64,000 nt of DNA from Pseudomonas gingeri (GCF_013386115.1 NZ_JACAOR010000001.1:462639-526638); one strand, 5' to 3'; shown: positions 1-9,959, counted from the first letter of the stretch. The notes: a model not told the origin generated them from the letters alone. A program made the numbers and translations.

Positions 1-3000
1 CCCTTGGCTTCGGTGGCAAAGGCAGAGCCTGGCGCGGCCTTTGGCCTGACGCCGGTACAACAGGCGTACTGGATCGGTCGCCAGGATGACCAGAGCCTCG
101 GCGGCGTGGGTTGCCACCTGTATGCGGAGTTCGACGGTTGCGGAGTCGATGCCCAGCGCCTGGAACAAGCGATGTTCCAGCTGTTGCAGCGCCACCCGAT
201 GCTGCGGGCCCGCTTCCTGGCCAGCGGCGAACAGCAGGTCCTGCCTCGCAGTCCCTGGACCGGATTGGTCCGGCATGATTGGCGTGACGCTGATCAGGCA
301 ACCACCGCGCAAGGCCTGCACGCCCTGCGTGAGCGTCTGTCGCACCGTCGGTTGCGAGTCGAGGAGGGCGAGGTCTGTGACCTGCAACTGAGCCTGTGGG
401 GCGAAGGGCGCAGTCGTATTCACCTGAACCTCGACCTCTTGGTCGCCGATGTCCTGAGTTTCGAGATTTTCCTCCACGACCTGGCGATGTTCTACGTCGG
501 TCGCGGCGAGGCACTGCCGACGCTGCATACCGGTTTTGCCGACTACCTGAAGGTCGATGAGCAACAGCGTGCCGCGGCCCTGGCATCGTCAAGGGACTAC
601 TGGCGCCAGCGCATCGCCGATCTGCCGGGCGGTCCCGCGCTGCCCCTGGCCCGCCAGCCGGAACAGTTGACGCGGACGCGCTTCGTGCGTCGCGCCTTTA
701 CCCTGGATAACGCCTCCCTGGCCAAGCTGCAACGGCAAAGCCGCGAGGCCGGCCTCACCGTTGCCAGCGTCCTGGCCAGTGCTTTCGCCCAGGTCCTGGG
801 TCGCTGGAGCGGCGACGGCCATTTTGTCCTGAACCTGCCGTTGTTCGATCGCCAGGAGCAGGCGCCGGATGTGGCGCACATGATCGCCGACTTCACCAAC
901 CTGACCCTGCTGGAAGTGGATGTCAGCCAGCCCCTGGGTTTTGTCGAACAGGCTCGCCGCCTGCAACGGCAACTGCACAGCGACTTGCAGCACAACGCCT
1001 GGTCCGGGCTGGAAGTCCTGCGGGAAATGGCCCATGAAACCCGGCGCAGTGCTCCCGTGGTCTTCGCCTGCAACCTGGACAAACCGATGCCGGCGCCGCT
1101 GTTTCGCGAGGAACTGGGCGACCTCGGCTGGTCGGTCTCGCAGACGCCGCAAGTGTGGCTCGATCACCAGACCTACCCGCTGGCGGACGGCCTGATGCTG
1201 AACTGGGACGCGGTCGACGAACTGTTTCCCGAAGGGCTGCTGGACGAGATGTTCGCCTGTTATCGCCAGGCCATCGAATGGCTGTGCGCGCAGGACTGGG
1301 AGCAACCGTTGCCCTTGCCGTTGCCGCCGCGCCAGTTGCTCGAGCGCGAGCAGGTCAACGCCACCGCCACCGAAGTACCGCGGGGCGTGCTGTACCAGCC
1401 CTGGCTGCGCTGGGTGAGGGAGACGCCAGAAGCGCCGGCGCTGCTCGGCGATTCGGTGTGCCTGAGCCACGCTGAACTGTTCGAAGTGGCCTCGCACATC
1501 GCCAGCCATCTGGTGGCGGCCGGGGTGGTGGCCGGGGACCGAGTCATGGTCTGCCTGGACAAGGGGCCGGCACAGATCGCCGCGACCCTGGCGGTACTGC
1601 TGGCCGGTGGCGTGTATGTGCCGGTGGCGGCCGATGGCCCGCTGGAGCGGCTACGCCTGATCTACCAGGACTGTTCCGCCCGTGCCGTGCTGATCGAGCG
1701 CAATGGCCCTGAGCGCGACTGGCCGTTCCCGACCCTCGCGGTGGACCTGTCGACCCGCGCAGCCGCCGGGTTGTCGCCCGAGGTGGGCCTGGGCCGCGAC
1801 GAAGAACTGGCCTATATCATCTATACCTCGGGTTCCACCGGCCAGCCCAAGGGGGTGATGATCGATCATCGCGGGGCCTTGAATACCGTGCTGGACATCA
1901 ACCGCCGCTGGCAGGTCGAGTCCCGTGATCGGATCTTCTGCCTGTCCTCCCTGAGCTTCGACCTGTCGGTCTACGACATTTTCGGGGCCCTGGCGGCGGG
2001 GGCCGCCCTGGTGCTGCCCGCGGCCGACAGCCTGCGCGAACCCCGCCACTGGATCGCCAGCCTGCAACGCCATGGCGTGACCCTGTGGAACTCGGTGCCG
2101 GCCTTGTTCGACATGCTGCTGACCGAATTGCAGGGGCAGGGCGAGCGCTTGCCGGCCGCCCTGCGCCTGGCCTTGCTGTCCGGCGACTGGGTGCCCCTGG
2201 ATCTGCCGGCCCGGGCCAGTGCCTGCGGCCCGCAACTGACCCTGGTGGCGCTGGGCGGTGCCACCGAGGCGTCGATCTGGTCCAACTGGTTTGAAGTTCG
2301 GCAGGTGGACCCGTGCTGGGCCTCGATCCCCTACGGCTATCCCCTGACCAATCAGTATTATCGGGTGCTCGACAGCCAGGGGCGTGACTGCCCGGAAGGC
2401 GTCAAGGGCGACCTGTACATCGGTGGTGTCGGCGTCGCCCAGGGCTACTGGAACAACCCCGAGCGCACGGCGCTGCAATTCAGTCGCGACCCGCAAGGCG
2501 GCGCGCGTTTCTATCGCACCGGTGACCTGGCGCGTTACACCGCGGGTGCCCGCCTGGAGTTTCTCGGGCGCAAGGACTTCCAGGTCAAGATCAAGGGTCA
2601 CCGTATCGAGTTGGGCGAGATCGAGTCGGTACTCGCCCGCCAGCCCGGGATTCGTGGCAGCGCGGTGGATGTCCAGGAAGACAGCGCCGGCAGCCGTCAA
2701 CTGGTGGCTTATGTGACCCTGGACCAGGCGTTGCTGCGGGAGGGCCAGGATTCTGTCGGCTGCCTGCGGGAAGTGCCCGCGGATATCGACAGCCGTTGGC
2801 ACGCCACTGTCGAGGCCGGTCAGGGCGAAGTCGTCGAAGCGTTGGCCGAGCTAGACCTGCAACGCTTCAATGCCTTCTGGCACGACATCGAACAACTGGC
2901 CGCGCTCGGCATGGCCAGGACCCTGGCCGAAGCCGGACTGTTCACCGAAGAAGGCATGACCCACAGTCGTGCGGTCATCCAGGAACGCCTGCAGGCCTTG

Positions 3001-5055
3001 CCGCGTTATGCCAAGCTGCTGGGGCAATGGTTGGAAACCCTGGCCGCCGACGGTTTTCTGCAACCGGCTGGAGAGGGGGCCTACACCGCGCGGCGGGCGT
3101 TGGGCGCGCAAGCGTTCGAGTCAGCCTGGGCCGACCTCGCCGATATCGCCATGCTCGGCGACCATGCGGAGCAGGTACTGGCCTATATCCGCCGCAGCAT
3201 CGACGGCCACCTGGCGCTGTTTCGCGGGACCCTCGACCCGCTGGAAATCTACTTCCCGGACGGCTCCACCCAGGTCGCCGAAGGTATCTACCGATTCAAT
3301 CCGGTCAATGCCTTCCTCAACCGGATTGCCGCGCAACTGGTGGCGCACCTGGCGGCCAACAGCACTTGCACCCTGAATATCCTCGAAGTCGGCGCCGGTA
3401 CCGGCGGCACCAGCGAGTCGTTGTTCGCGGCCCTGGAAGGTCACGATGTGCGTTACCGCTTTACCGATCTGTCGGACTTCTTCCTCGAACGTGCCCGGCA
3501 ACGCTTCGCACGGTGGGATTTCATCGATTACGCCCACTTCGATATCAACGACGAGCCCGAGCCCCAGGGCGTGCGACTGGGCTCCCAGGACCTGATCGTC
3601 GCGGTCAATGTCTTGCACGATGCGCGCAACCTGGCCAATACCCTGGCGTCGTTGCGCCAGATCCTGCGGCCCGGCGGCCAGTTGCTGGTGATCGAAGCGA
3701 CGCGTAACTGTCGCCTACAGATGGTCAGCATCGGTTTTATCGAAGGCATGAGTGACTACGACGACTGGCGTGTCGAAAACAATCTGCCGTTCCTGTCATT
3801 GCCGCAATGGGACGCCGAGTTGCAGGGCAGCGGGTTCGCCCGCCGGCAGGTGTTCCCCGAGGCGGGCAGCGCGGCGGCCGTGATTGCCCAGCATGTGTTG
3901 CTGGCCCAGAACCTCGAGCCGAGCGGCCAGCTCGATAGCGAGCGGCTGCGCCGGCAACTGGCGCGACACTTGCCCGACTACATGTTGCCGGGGCACTGGG
4001 TCACCCTGCGGCGCCTGCCGTTGAGCGGCAATGGCAAGGTCGACCGTGGACGCTTGCCCGGCCTGATGCTCGGAGAGAAGAGCGATGCCCGCGACTACGA
4101 GCCGCCCCGGCCCGGACTGGAAACCCAGGTGGCCGATCTTTGGGCGCAGTTGCTCAAGCGCGAGCGGGTGGGGCGTCGCTGCGATTTCTTTGCCCTGGGC
4201 GGCGACAGCCTGCTGGCCACGCGCCTGATGGCGTCCTTGCGTCAGCAACTGGGCTGTGCGGTTCATCTGCGGGATCTGTTCCAGCACCCGCAACTGCAGG
4301 ATTTTGTCGCCGTGCTGGGGCAGCCCCGGGGTGAACAGCCGCTGGTGATGCTCAATCGCCCGGTGGGTGGCGTCAATGTGGTCTGCCTGCCCACCGCCGA
4401 TGGCGAGTGCGAGGCCTACCGCCAACTGGCCGGGCGCCTGGACGGGCAACTGACCCTGGTCGGCCTGCGGGACCCTGGCGGCCGTTGCGGCAGTGACTTG
4501 CCCATGGCGCTGCACGATTTCATCGAGACGCTCAAGGCACTGCCCGGGCCGTTCCTGCTGCTGGGTTGGTCGGTGGCGGCGAAGCTGGCCACGGCGCTGG
4601 CGGCGGAGATGGAGCGCGGCGGTCAACCGGTGGCCGGGCTGATGTTGCTCGATCCACTGTCCGGAAGCTGTTTCGAGGAGGATGGCGAGGTGCAGCCGGC
4701 GCGTTTCTTCGGCCTGGCACCGATGCCCGAGCAGGCGTTGTACCAGCAGGCGCGCCAGGCCGGGCGGATTCCCCCGGGCCTCGAGCCGCCAGCATTCGAC
4801 AGCCTGGTGCAGCGCTGTCGCACGCTGCACGCCGGCCTGGGGCGTTATCAGGCTCCGCGTCTGGCCGCCCCCGTGCACATCCTGCAAAGCGCGGCCAGTC
4901 CGCAGTGCTGGGCGGAACCGCTGCGGGACTGGCAGGTGCTGCTGGACCAGGCGCCGAGGCCACAGGTGCTGTGGACATTGCACTGGGAGTTGTTGAGCGA
5001 CCCGGAGTCACTGGCCGTCATCGGTGAGACGTTGCTCGCACTGTCACGCGACTGA
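1..5055 (+). CDS. pchF: PchF-like siderophore NRPS, 5' partial (Cy-A-MT-PCP-TE)
   Basis: Nonribosomal peptide synthetase module that should activate L-cysteine, cyclise it to a thiazoline, N-methylate it and release the salicyl product (pyochelin type). Residues are counted from the codon at base 4. The cyclisation motif DxxxxDxxS is present as D144, D149 and S152. The adenylation core YTSGSTGQPKG lies near residue 610. A SAM-binding motif EVGAGTGGT near residue 1128 sits in the methyltransferase inserted late in the A domain. The PCP serine is S1402 (GGDSLL), and a thioesterase domain ends the protein. The frame is open to base 1; comparison with remembered PchF (about 1,809 aa) suggests roughly 55-60 N-terminal residues are missing. 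Oddity: the TE nucleophile elbow reads GWSVA (S1523) rather than GxSxG. pchC follows after 14 bases. Confidence 0.85.
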   Translation, partial: PLASVAKAEPGAAFGLTPVQQAYWIGRQDDQSLGGVGCHLYAEFDGCGVDAQRLEQAMFQLLQRHPMLRARFLASGEQQVLPRSPWTGLVRHDWRDADQATTAQGLHALRERLSHRRLRVEEGEVCDLQLSLWGEGRSRIHLNLDLLVADVLSFEIFLHDLAMFYVGRGEALPTLHTGFADYLKVDEQQRAAALASSRDYWRQRIADLPGGPALPLARQPEQLTRTRFVRRAFTLDNASLAKLQRQSREAGLTVASVLASAFAQVLGRWSGDGHFVLNLPLFDRQEQAPDVAHMIADFTNLTLLEVDVSQPLGFVEQARRLQRQLHSDLQHNAWSGLEVLREMAHETRRSAPVVFACNLDKPMPAPLFREELGDLGWSVSQTPQVWLDHQTYPLADGLMLNWDAVDELFPEGLLDEMFACYRQAIEWLCAQDWEQPLPLPLPPRQLLEREQVNATATEVPRGVLYQPWLRWVRETPEAPALLGDSVCLSHAELFEVASHIASHLVAAGVVAGDRVMVCLDKGPAQIAATLAVLLAGGVYVPVAADGPLERLRLIYQDCSARAVLIERNGPERDWPFPTLAVDLSTRAAAGLSPEVGLGRDEELAYIIYTSGSTGQPKGVMIDHRGALNTVLDINRRWQVESRDRIFCLSSLSFDLSVYDIFGALAAGAALVLPAADSLREPRHWIASLQRHGVTLWNSVPALFDMLLTELQGQGERLPAALRLALLSGDWVPLDLPARASACGPQLTLVALGGATEASIWSNWFEVRQVDPCWASIPYGYPLTNQYYRVLDSQGRDCPEGVKGDLYIGGVGVAQGYWNNPERTALQFSRDPQGGARFYRTGDLARYTAGARLEFLGRKDFQVKIKGHRIELGEIESVLARQPGIRGSAVDVQEDSAGSRQLVAYVTLDQALLREGQDSVGCLREVPADIDSRWHATVEAGQGEVVEALAELDLQRFNAFWHDIEQLAALGMARTLAEAGLFTEEGMTHSRAVIQERLQALPRYAKLLGQWLETLAADGFLQPAGEGAYTARRALGAQAFESAWADLADIAMLGDHAEQVLAYIRRSIDGHLALFRGTLDPLEIYFPDGSTQVAEGIYRFNPVNAFLNRIAAQLVAHLAANSTCTLNILEVGAGTGGTSESLFAALEGHDVRYRFTDLSDFFLERARQRFARWDFIDYAHFDINDEPEPQGVRLGSQDLIVAVNVLHDARNLANTLASLRQILRPGGQLLVIEATRNCRLQMVSIGFIEGMSDYDDWRVENNLPFLSLPQWDAELQGSGFARRQVFPEAGSAAAVIAQHVLLAQNLEPSGQLDSERLRRQLARHLPDYMLPGHWVTLRRLPLSGNGKVDRGRLPGLMLGEKSDARDYEPPRPGLETQVADLWAQLLKRERVGRRCDFFALGGDSLLATRLMASLRQQLGCAVHLRDLFQHPQLQDFVAVLGQPRGEQPLVMLNRPVGGVNVVCLPTADGECEAYRQLAGRLDGQLTLVGLRDPGGRCGSDLPMALHDFIETLKALPGPFLLLGWSVAAKLATALAAEMERGGQPVAGLMLLDPLSGSCFEEDGEVQPARFFGLAPMPEQALYQQARQAGRIPPGLEPPAFDSLVQRCRTLHAGLGRYQAPRLAAPVHILQSAASPQCWAEPLRDWQVLLDQAPRPQVLWTLHWELLSDPESLAVIGETLLALSRD

Positions 5056-5069
5056 TCCGGAGAAACCTC

Positions 5070-5810
5070 ATGAGTCTGACTTTCGAAGCGCTGGGCGGCC
5101 AGTCGCTCAGCCCCGTGCATCTGCTGATTTTTCCCCACGCCGGTGGACAGCCGGCGGCCTACCGGCCATTGGCCGAGCATCTGGGGCCGCGTGTGCAGGT
5201 CTGCGCGATGCTTTATCCCGGGCGTGGGCGACGGATGTCCGAGCCTTTGCCGACGGCGATCGCCGACCTGGCCGAAGAGGCGCTGACCGCCATTCCCCGT
5301 GACCAGGCACTGGTATTGCTGGGGCACAGCATGGGTGGCTTCGTCGCCCATGCGCTGGCTGGACTGCTCTGTGCGCAGGGCCGTCCGCCGGCACGCTTGC
5401 TGCTGTCGTCGGTGCGCGCACCGCACCGGGCCGCCCATCGACCGCTGGCCGGTTGTTCGGACGAGGATTTTGTCTCGGCACTGCTGGAGCTGGGCGGCAT
5501 TGACCCGCGACTGTTGCGTGATGTCGAGGCACGGGAGCTGTTCCTGCCGATCCTGCGCGCCGACTTCGCCCTGGCCGAGACCTACCACGCCCGCCCGGCG
5601 AACCCCCTGACGTGTGCTGTCAGCCTGTGGCACGGACAGGACGACCAGCACGTGCCGCTGGCCGACCTGCAGCGATGGCAGGACTGGACGAGCATCGACG
5701 AACTCCGGCAACAGCCCGGCGGGCATTTCCACCTGCTGCAACAGCCTGGCGCATTTGCCACCAGCCTGGCGCCGCTCCTGGCCGGGCCGGTCGGCCCGAT
5801 CAGCGCCTGA
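5070..5810 (+). CDS. pchC: Type II thioesterase PchC
   Basis: External editing thioesterase of the siderophore assembly line; it should hydrolyse wrongly loaded acyl groups from carrier domains in the cytoplasm. The 246-aa alpha/beta hydrolase has the type II opening FPHAGGQPAAYRPLA, the conserved PGRGRR stretch, the nucleophile elbow GHSMGG and a terminal GGHFHLL histidine motif. The ATG is preceded by a ccggagaa ribosome site and lies 14 bases after the NRPS stop, so the two are almost certainly co-transcribed. In P. aeruginosa pchC sits between pchD and pchB; here it follows the NRPS, a rearranged order. Confidence 0.9.
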   Translation: MSLTFEALGGQSLSPVHLLIFPHAGGQPAAYRPLAEHLGPRVQVCAMLYPGRGRRMSEPLPTAIADLAEEALTAIPRDQALVLLGHSMGGFVAHALAGLLCAQGRPPARLLLSSVRAPHRAAHRPLAGCSDEDFVSALLELGGIDPRLLRDVEARELFLPILRADFALAETYHARPANPLTCAVSLWHGQDDQHVPLADLQRWQDWTSIDELRQQPGGHFHLLQQPGAFATSLAPLLAGPVGPISA

Positions 5811-5853
5811 ACCCCACTTCATGCAACGCTCATCTTCAACAGAGATCAACATC

Positions 5854-6177
5854 ATGCCGACTGTTAAAGCACCTGAAGCCTGCCAGAACCTGAATGACAT
5901 CCGCGGCGGTATCGACTCGCTCGACCGCCAGCTCCTCGAAATCCTCCAGCAACGGCTGCGCTACGTGAAGGCGGCAGCGCGTTTCAAGCCGGATGAACAG
6001 AGTATCCCGGCCCCGGAGCGGGTCACGGCGATGCTCGCCGAGCGTCGTGAATGGGCGGCGGCGGCGGGCCTGGAAGTGGCCTTTATCGAAAAACTCTACG
6101 AGCAGGTGATTCACTGGAATATCCAGCAGCAGATCCAGCACTGGCGCGTCACTTACCCTGAACGGGTGCAAGCATGA
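5854..6177 (+). CDS. pchB: Isochorismate pyruvate lyase PchB
   Basis: Converts isochorismate to salicylate plus pyruvate, the second step of salicylate supply for the siderophore. The 107-aa all-alpha protein belongs to the chorismate mutase AroQ fold. It keeps the active-site pattern DIRGGID (Arg near 17), YVKAAARFK with arginine and lysine, and a C-terminal HWNIQQQIQHWR glutamine helix. The start at 5854 matches the known N-terminus of PchB; an in-frame ATG at 5821 lacks a ribosome site. The stop overlaps the pchA start (ATGA), implying translational coupling. Confidence 0.92.
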   Translation: MPTVKAPEACQNLNDIRGGIDSLDRQLLEILQQRLRYVKAAARFKPDEQSIPAPERVTAMLAERREWAAAAGLEVAFIEKLYEQVIHWNIQQQIQHWRVTYPERVQA

Positions 6178-7592
6178 ACCCGCTCGTCGATCGTGGCGCG
6201 TTGCTCGATTGCCTGGAACTGGCCCGGCAACGCGCGGTTCATGGCGAGCCAGCGGTGCTGGCCTGTTTCAGTTGCGCCTGGCTGCCGTGCGACGGCCTGC
6301 GCGCGTTCGCCGCGGCCCAGGGCTTCGATCAGGCCGTGCTCTGGCAGTTTGTCGAGTCGGGGCCGGCGACCGTTGGCGTCGGCAGCGCCCTGGAACTGGA
6401 GCTGCACTCCGGCCAGTCGCTGGTGGAACTGCAAGAGACCTGGCAACACTGGATCGCCGGGGCGGTGATGGTTGGAACGCAACGGCCACGGCTGTTCGGC
6501 GGGCGTACCTTCGACCGGGAAAACCCGTGTTCCCGGCAATGGCAGGTATTTGCCGAAGGCGCCTTTGTCCTGCCGCGCCTGAGCCGCCAGGGAGAGCACC
6601 TGATGCTTTGCACCCTGGTCACCGCACAGACCGACTGCCCGGCGCTGTGCCAGCAACTGCTGGACGACGTGAGTCATTGGCGCGAGTCCGAGGAGGGCGG
6701 CACGGTCACGCCGTTGCAGCCGGGGCGACGTCCGCGCGTCGAGGAAAGCCTGCCCGCCGAACACTGGAAAGCCCGCGTTGCCGACGCGGTGGCGGCCATC
6801 GAAGCCGGTGAGCTGCGCAAGGTTGTCCTGGCGCGGGAGGTGAAGGTTGAGGCCGATACGCCATTCAGCTTGCCGGCGGTGTTGCAGGCCCTGGCCCAGG
6901 GCAATCCGACCGCCTATCTGTTCGCCTTGCGCCGGGGCGACAGCTGTTTCCTCGGCGCCACGCCGGAGCGCCTGGTTCTCCAGCAGGCCGGGCAATTGCG
7001 CACCACGGCCCTGGCGGGAAGCATTCCGCGGGGAACCTGCGCGCAAAGCGACCGGGCCAATCACGATCGCCTGCTGGCCAGTGCCAAGGATCGTCACGAA
7101 CATGCCCTGGTGGTGGAAACCCTGCGCAGCGATCTGGGCCGGTTCACCGCCAGCCTGGACGTCCCGGCGGTGCCGGCGGTTCATCGGCTGGCGCATATCC
7201 AGCACCTGATGACACCGATCCGTGGTCGCTTGCTGCCCGGCGTGCCCCTGCTTGCGCTGGTCGAGGCCCTGCATCCGACGCCGGCAGTGGGCGGGTTGGA
7301 CCGCCAGGCGGCGATCCGCTGGATACGTCGGCACGAGAGTCTGCATCGCGGCTGGTACGCCGCGCCGGTGGGGTGGCTGGACAGCGAGGGCGATGGCGAG
7401 TTTGCCGTGGCCCTGCGTTCGGCGCTGGTCTGCGGTGAGCAGGCCTGGGCGTTTGCCGGCTGTGGCCTGGTGGCCGGTTCCGAGCCGGAGCTGGAGTACC
7501 GCGAAACTTGCGTCAAATTGAAGACCATGCTCGACGCCCTGGCGCCGGGCCTGAGCGAGAACCTGGTCGAGGCATCGTTGCTGCAGGCCTGA
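6174..7592 (+). CDS. pchA: Salicylate-pathway isochorismate synthase PchA
   Basis: Chorismate-to-isochorismate mutase of the MST (menaquinone/siderophore/tryptophan) family, 472 aa. The C-terminal chorismate-binding domain shows RKVVLAREV, TPERLV, TTALAGSIPRG, DRHEHALVVE, HPTPAVGG and a final LEYRETCVKLKTML, all standard positions for Mg2+ and chorismate contacts. It overlaps pchB by four bases and is followed after 33 bases by pchD, making a pchB-A-D block that supplies activated salicylate to the upstream NRPS. Confidence 0.92.
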   Translation: MNPLVDRGALLDCLELARQRAVHGEPAVLACFSCAWLPCDGLRAFAAAQGFDQAVLWQFVESGPATVGVGSALELELHSGQSLVELQETWQHWIAGAVMVGTQRPRLFGGRTFDRENPCSRQWQVFAEGAFVLPRLSRQGEHLMLCTLVTAQTDCPALCQQLLDDVSHWRESEEGGTVTPLQPGRRPRVEESLPAEHWKARVADAVAAIEAGELRKVVLAREVKVEADTPFSLPAVLQALAQGNPTAYLFALRRGDSCFLGATPERLVLQQAGQLRTTALAGSIPRGTCAQSDRANHDRLLASAKDRHEHALVVETLRSDLGRFTASLDVPAVPAVHRLAHIQHLMTPIRGRLLPGVPLLALVEALHPTPAVGGLDRQAAIRWIRRHESLHRGWYAAPVGWLDSEGDGEFAVALRSALVCGEQAWAFAGCGLVAGSEPELEYRETCVKLKTMLDALAPGLSENLVEASLLQA

Positions 7593-7625
7593 CAGGACAT
7601 CAATCCATCGAAAGGGATTTCAAGC

Positions 7626-9251
7626 ATGCACCACAACCTGAGTGACCTGAGCGCGCATTGCGTCGCGCCTCCTGCTGGCCTGGCCAGTGAATACCGGCGC
7701 CTGCCGTACTGGCAGGAATTGAGCCTGGGGCAGATGCTGCAACTCCAGGCCGACCGCCATGGCTCGCGCCTGGCCCTGATCGATGGCGAACGCCGCCTCA
7801 GCTACCGGCAACTGCACGAGGGCGTGGAGCGCCTGGCGACAGCGCTCTGGGGCCGTGGCCTACGCCCGGGACAGGTGGCGATTGTCCAGTTGAACAACCA
7901 GGCCGCCTTTGTCGAACTGGTCTTTGCCCTGTTCCGGCTGGGGGTGGTCCCGGTGATGGCTTTGCCGGCCCACGGCGAACGGGAAATCAGCCAGTTCGTC
8001 GGCCTGACCGATGCCGTGGCCTGGTTTCATCCGCAGTATCCCCTCGACAGCGACAACCTCGCGATCGTCGAGCGCATCCGGACCGGCTCGCCCTCTCTGC
8101 GACTGGTGGTCGCGGTAGCCCCCGAGGAATCCTGGCAGGACATCCAGGCCGGGCAGGGCGCGGCGAACATTCCCCAGCCGAGTCCGGATGATATTGCCTG
8201 CTTTCAGTTGTCCGGCGGCACCACGGGTATCCCCAAGCTGATTCCACGGCGGCATAACGACTACCTGTACAACGCCCGGGCCAGTGCCCAGGTCAGCGGC
8301 CTGGACGCGGATTCGCGCCATCTCGCGGTGTTGCCCATGGCCCATAACTTCCCCATGGCGTCACCGGGATTTATCGGCACCCTGAGTGTCGGCGGCTGTG
8401 TGGTGATTGCCCGGGACCCGGGCCCGCTCGACTGTTTCGACCTGATCGAAGAACACGCCGTGACCCACGTTTCCCTGGTGCCGACCCTGGTGCTGCTGTG
8501 GCTCGAAGCGGCCCAGGCCCTGGCCCCCGCGCTCGACTCCCTGCGGGTGCTGCAAGTCGGCGGAGCATCCTTTGCCGAGGACGTCGCCCGACGCGTCGAA
8601 CCGACATTCGGCTGTCGCCTGCAGCAGGTCTTTGGCATGGCCGAGGGACTGTTGAGCTTTACCGGTCTCGATGATTCCCCGCATCGCATCTGCACCACCC
8701 AGGGGCGGCCTTTATCGCCGGCCGATGAAGTGCTGATCGTCGATGACGAGGATCGACCGCTGCCGGCCGGTGAAAAGGGCCATCTGCTGGTGCGCGGGCC
8801 CTATACGTTGCGCGGTTACTATGGTGCCCCCGAACATAATCGCCATGCGTTCCGCGCTGATGGTTTCTATCGCACCGGCGATCTGGCCCGCTATGACGCC
8901 GAGGGTTACCTGAGCCTGTGCGGGCGGGAAAAGGAGCAGATCAATCGGGGCGGGGAGAAGATCGCGGTGGACGAGGTCGAGGGGCTGTTGCTCAGCCACC
9001 CGATGATCTACGACGCGGCGGTGGTCGGCCTGCCGGACGAATTCCTCGGGGAAAAGAGCTGCGCGTTCGTCATCCTGCGCCAGCCGCTGGAGCCTCGGGG
9101 CATCAGTGACTTCCTGCGGCAACAGGGACTGGCGAGCTTCAAATGGCCGGATCAATACTGCTTTATCGATGTGTTTCCGGCCACCGCGGTGGGCAAGATC
9201 AGCAAGCGCGGGCTCAGGGAGCGCTTGCGTGAGCAGTACCTGACGGGTTGA
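7626..9251 (+). CDS. pchD: Salicyl-AMP ligase PchD
   Basis: Stand-alone aryl-acid adenylating enzyme, 541 aa, expected to activate salicylate as salicyl-AMP and load it onto the aryl carrier domain of the first NRPS (outside the window). It belongs to the DhbE/EntE/YbtE/PchD family: A3-type loop SGGTTGIPKLIPR, the aryl-acid signature LPMAHNFPMASPG, YRTGDLARYD, and C-terminal GREKEQINRGGEKI with the catalytic lysine in AVGKISKRGL. A gaaaggga ribosome site precedes the ATG. It is the last gene of the siderophore operon in the window and ends 6 bases from the convergent TetR gene. Confidence 0.92.
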   Translation: MHHNLSDLSAHCVAPPAGLASEYRRLPYWQELSLGQMLQLQADRHGSRLALIDGERRLSYRQLHEGVERLATALWGRGLRPGQVAIVQLNNQAAFVELVFALFRLGVVPVMALPAHGEREISQFVGLTDAVAWFHPQYPLDSDNLAIVERIRTGSPSLRLVVAVAPEESWQDIQAGQGAANIPQPSPDDIACFQLSGGTTGIPKLIPRRHNDYLYNARASAQVSGLDADSRHLAVLPMAHNFPMASPGFIGTLSVGGCVVIARDPGPLDCFDLIEEHAVTHVSLVPTLVLLWLEAAQALAPALDSLRVLQVGGASFAEDVARRVEPTFGCRLQQVFGMAEGLLSFTGLDDSPHRICTTQGRPLSPADEVLIVDDEDRPLPAGEKGHLLVRGPYTLRGYYGAPEHNRHAFRADGFYRTGDLARYDAEGYLSLCGREKEQINRGGEKIAVDEVEGLLLSHPMIYDAAVVGLPDEFLGEKSCAFVILRQPLEPRGISDFLRQQGLASFKWPDQYCFIDVFPATAVGKISKRGLRERLREQYLTG

Positions 9252-9257
9252 AGAGAC

Positions 9258-9914
9258 TCACGCGGGACGGATGATCAGGCTCAGGACATAGGCCAGGAAG
9301 GCCTGGTCATCCGGCACGCTGTGTCCACCCACGGCAATGGCGTCCTGGGCTTCGATCTGGCTGTGCAGCCAGTACTGGATCAGTCCGCCCACGGTGATCA
9401 TCGCCTGGCCGGGCGGGATGTCGTCGCGGATATGGCCGGCCTCGCGAGCCCTGGCGAAAATCGGCACGAACAGGCTGTTGAGTTGCTCGGAGCGTCTTTT
9501 ACGCTCCTGGTCCTGCGTGCCCATGACCCGCCACAACTGGAAGCGCAGGGCGCTGGGGTGGGATTTCCAGTAGGCCATGTAGGCACCGACCAGGGTCGGG
9601 ATCGTCTGTTTATCGACCACGCAGTCCGTCAGCGACAAATCCTTGAACCAGGCCTGGAAGTCCGCGGTGACGCGTTCGCCGACCTGCTCCCAGAGGGTTT
9701 CCTTGTCCTTGAAGTGATGATGGATCAGCGGCGGGGAAACCTTGGCGGCCAGGGCTACCTGGCGAATCGAGGCGCCTTCGAAACCCGAGACCGAAAAGAT
9801 CTTCAAGGCCGCATCGAGGATCAGGTCGCGGGCATCGGGGCTCGAGTAGTGGGGGCGTAGCTCGGATACAGGCAGCTTGGATGAAGGGAGTTCGGATGTG
9901 GGCAGTTCGGACAT
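9258..9914 (-). CDS. TetR/AcrR family regulator next to the pch operon
   Basis: 218-aa DNA-binding repressor. The helix-turn-helix is GASIRQVALAAKVSPPLIHHHFKDKETLW, followed by a helical ligand domain ending in LSLIIRP. The ATG at 9914 has a GGAG site six bases upstream. Residues 2-20 form a small imperfect repeat (SELPT, SELPS, SKLPV, SELRP) that is not part of the TetR fold. Usual pch operons are controlled by the AraC-type PchR and Fur, so the role of this convergent TetR is unclear. A perfect inverted repeat upstream (9960-9977) may be its own operator. Confidence 0.85.
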   Translation of the reverse strand: MSELPTSELPSSKLPVSELRPHYSSPDARDLILDAALKIFSVSGFEGASIRQVALAAKVSPPLIHHHFKDKETLWEQVGERVTADFQAWFKDLSLTDCVVDKQTIPTLVGAYMAYWKSHPSALRFQLWRVMGTQDQERKRRSEQLNSLFVPIFARAREAGHIRDDIPPGQAMITVGGLIQYWLHSQIEAQDAIAVGGHSVPDDQAFLAYVLSLIIRPA

Positions 9915-9959
9915 ATGAGTCTCCAGGCAAGCCCCCGAGTGTAGTCACCACTGATCGTT

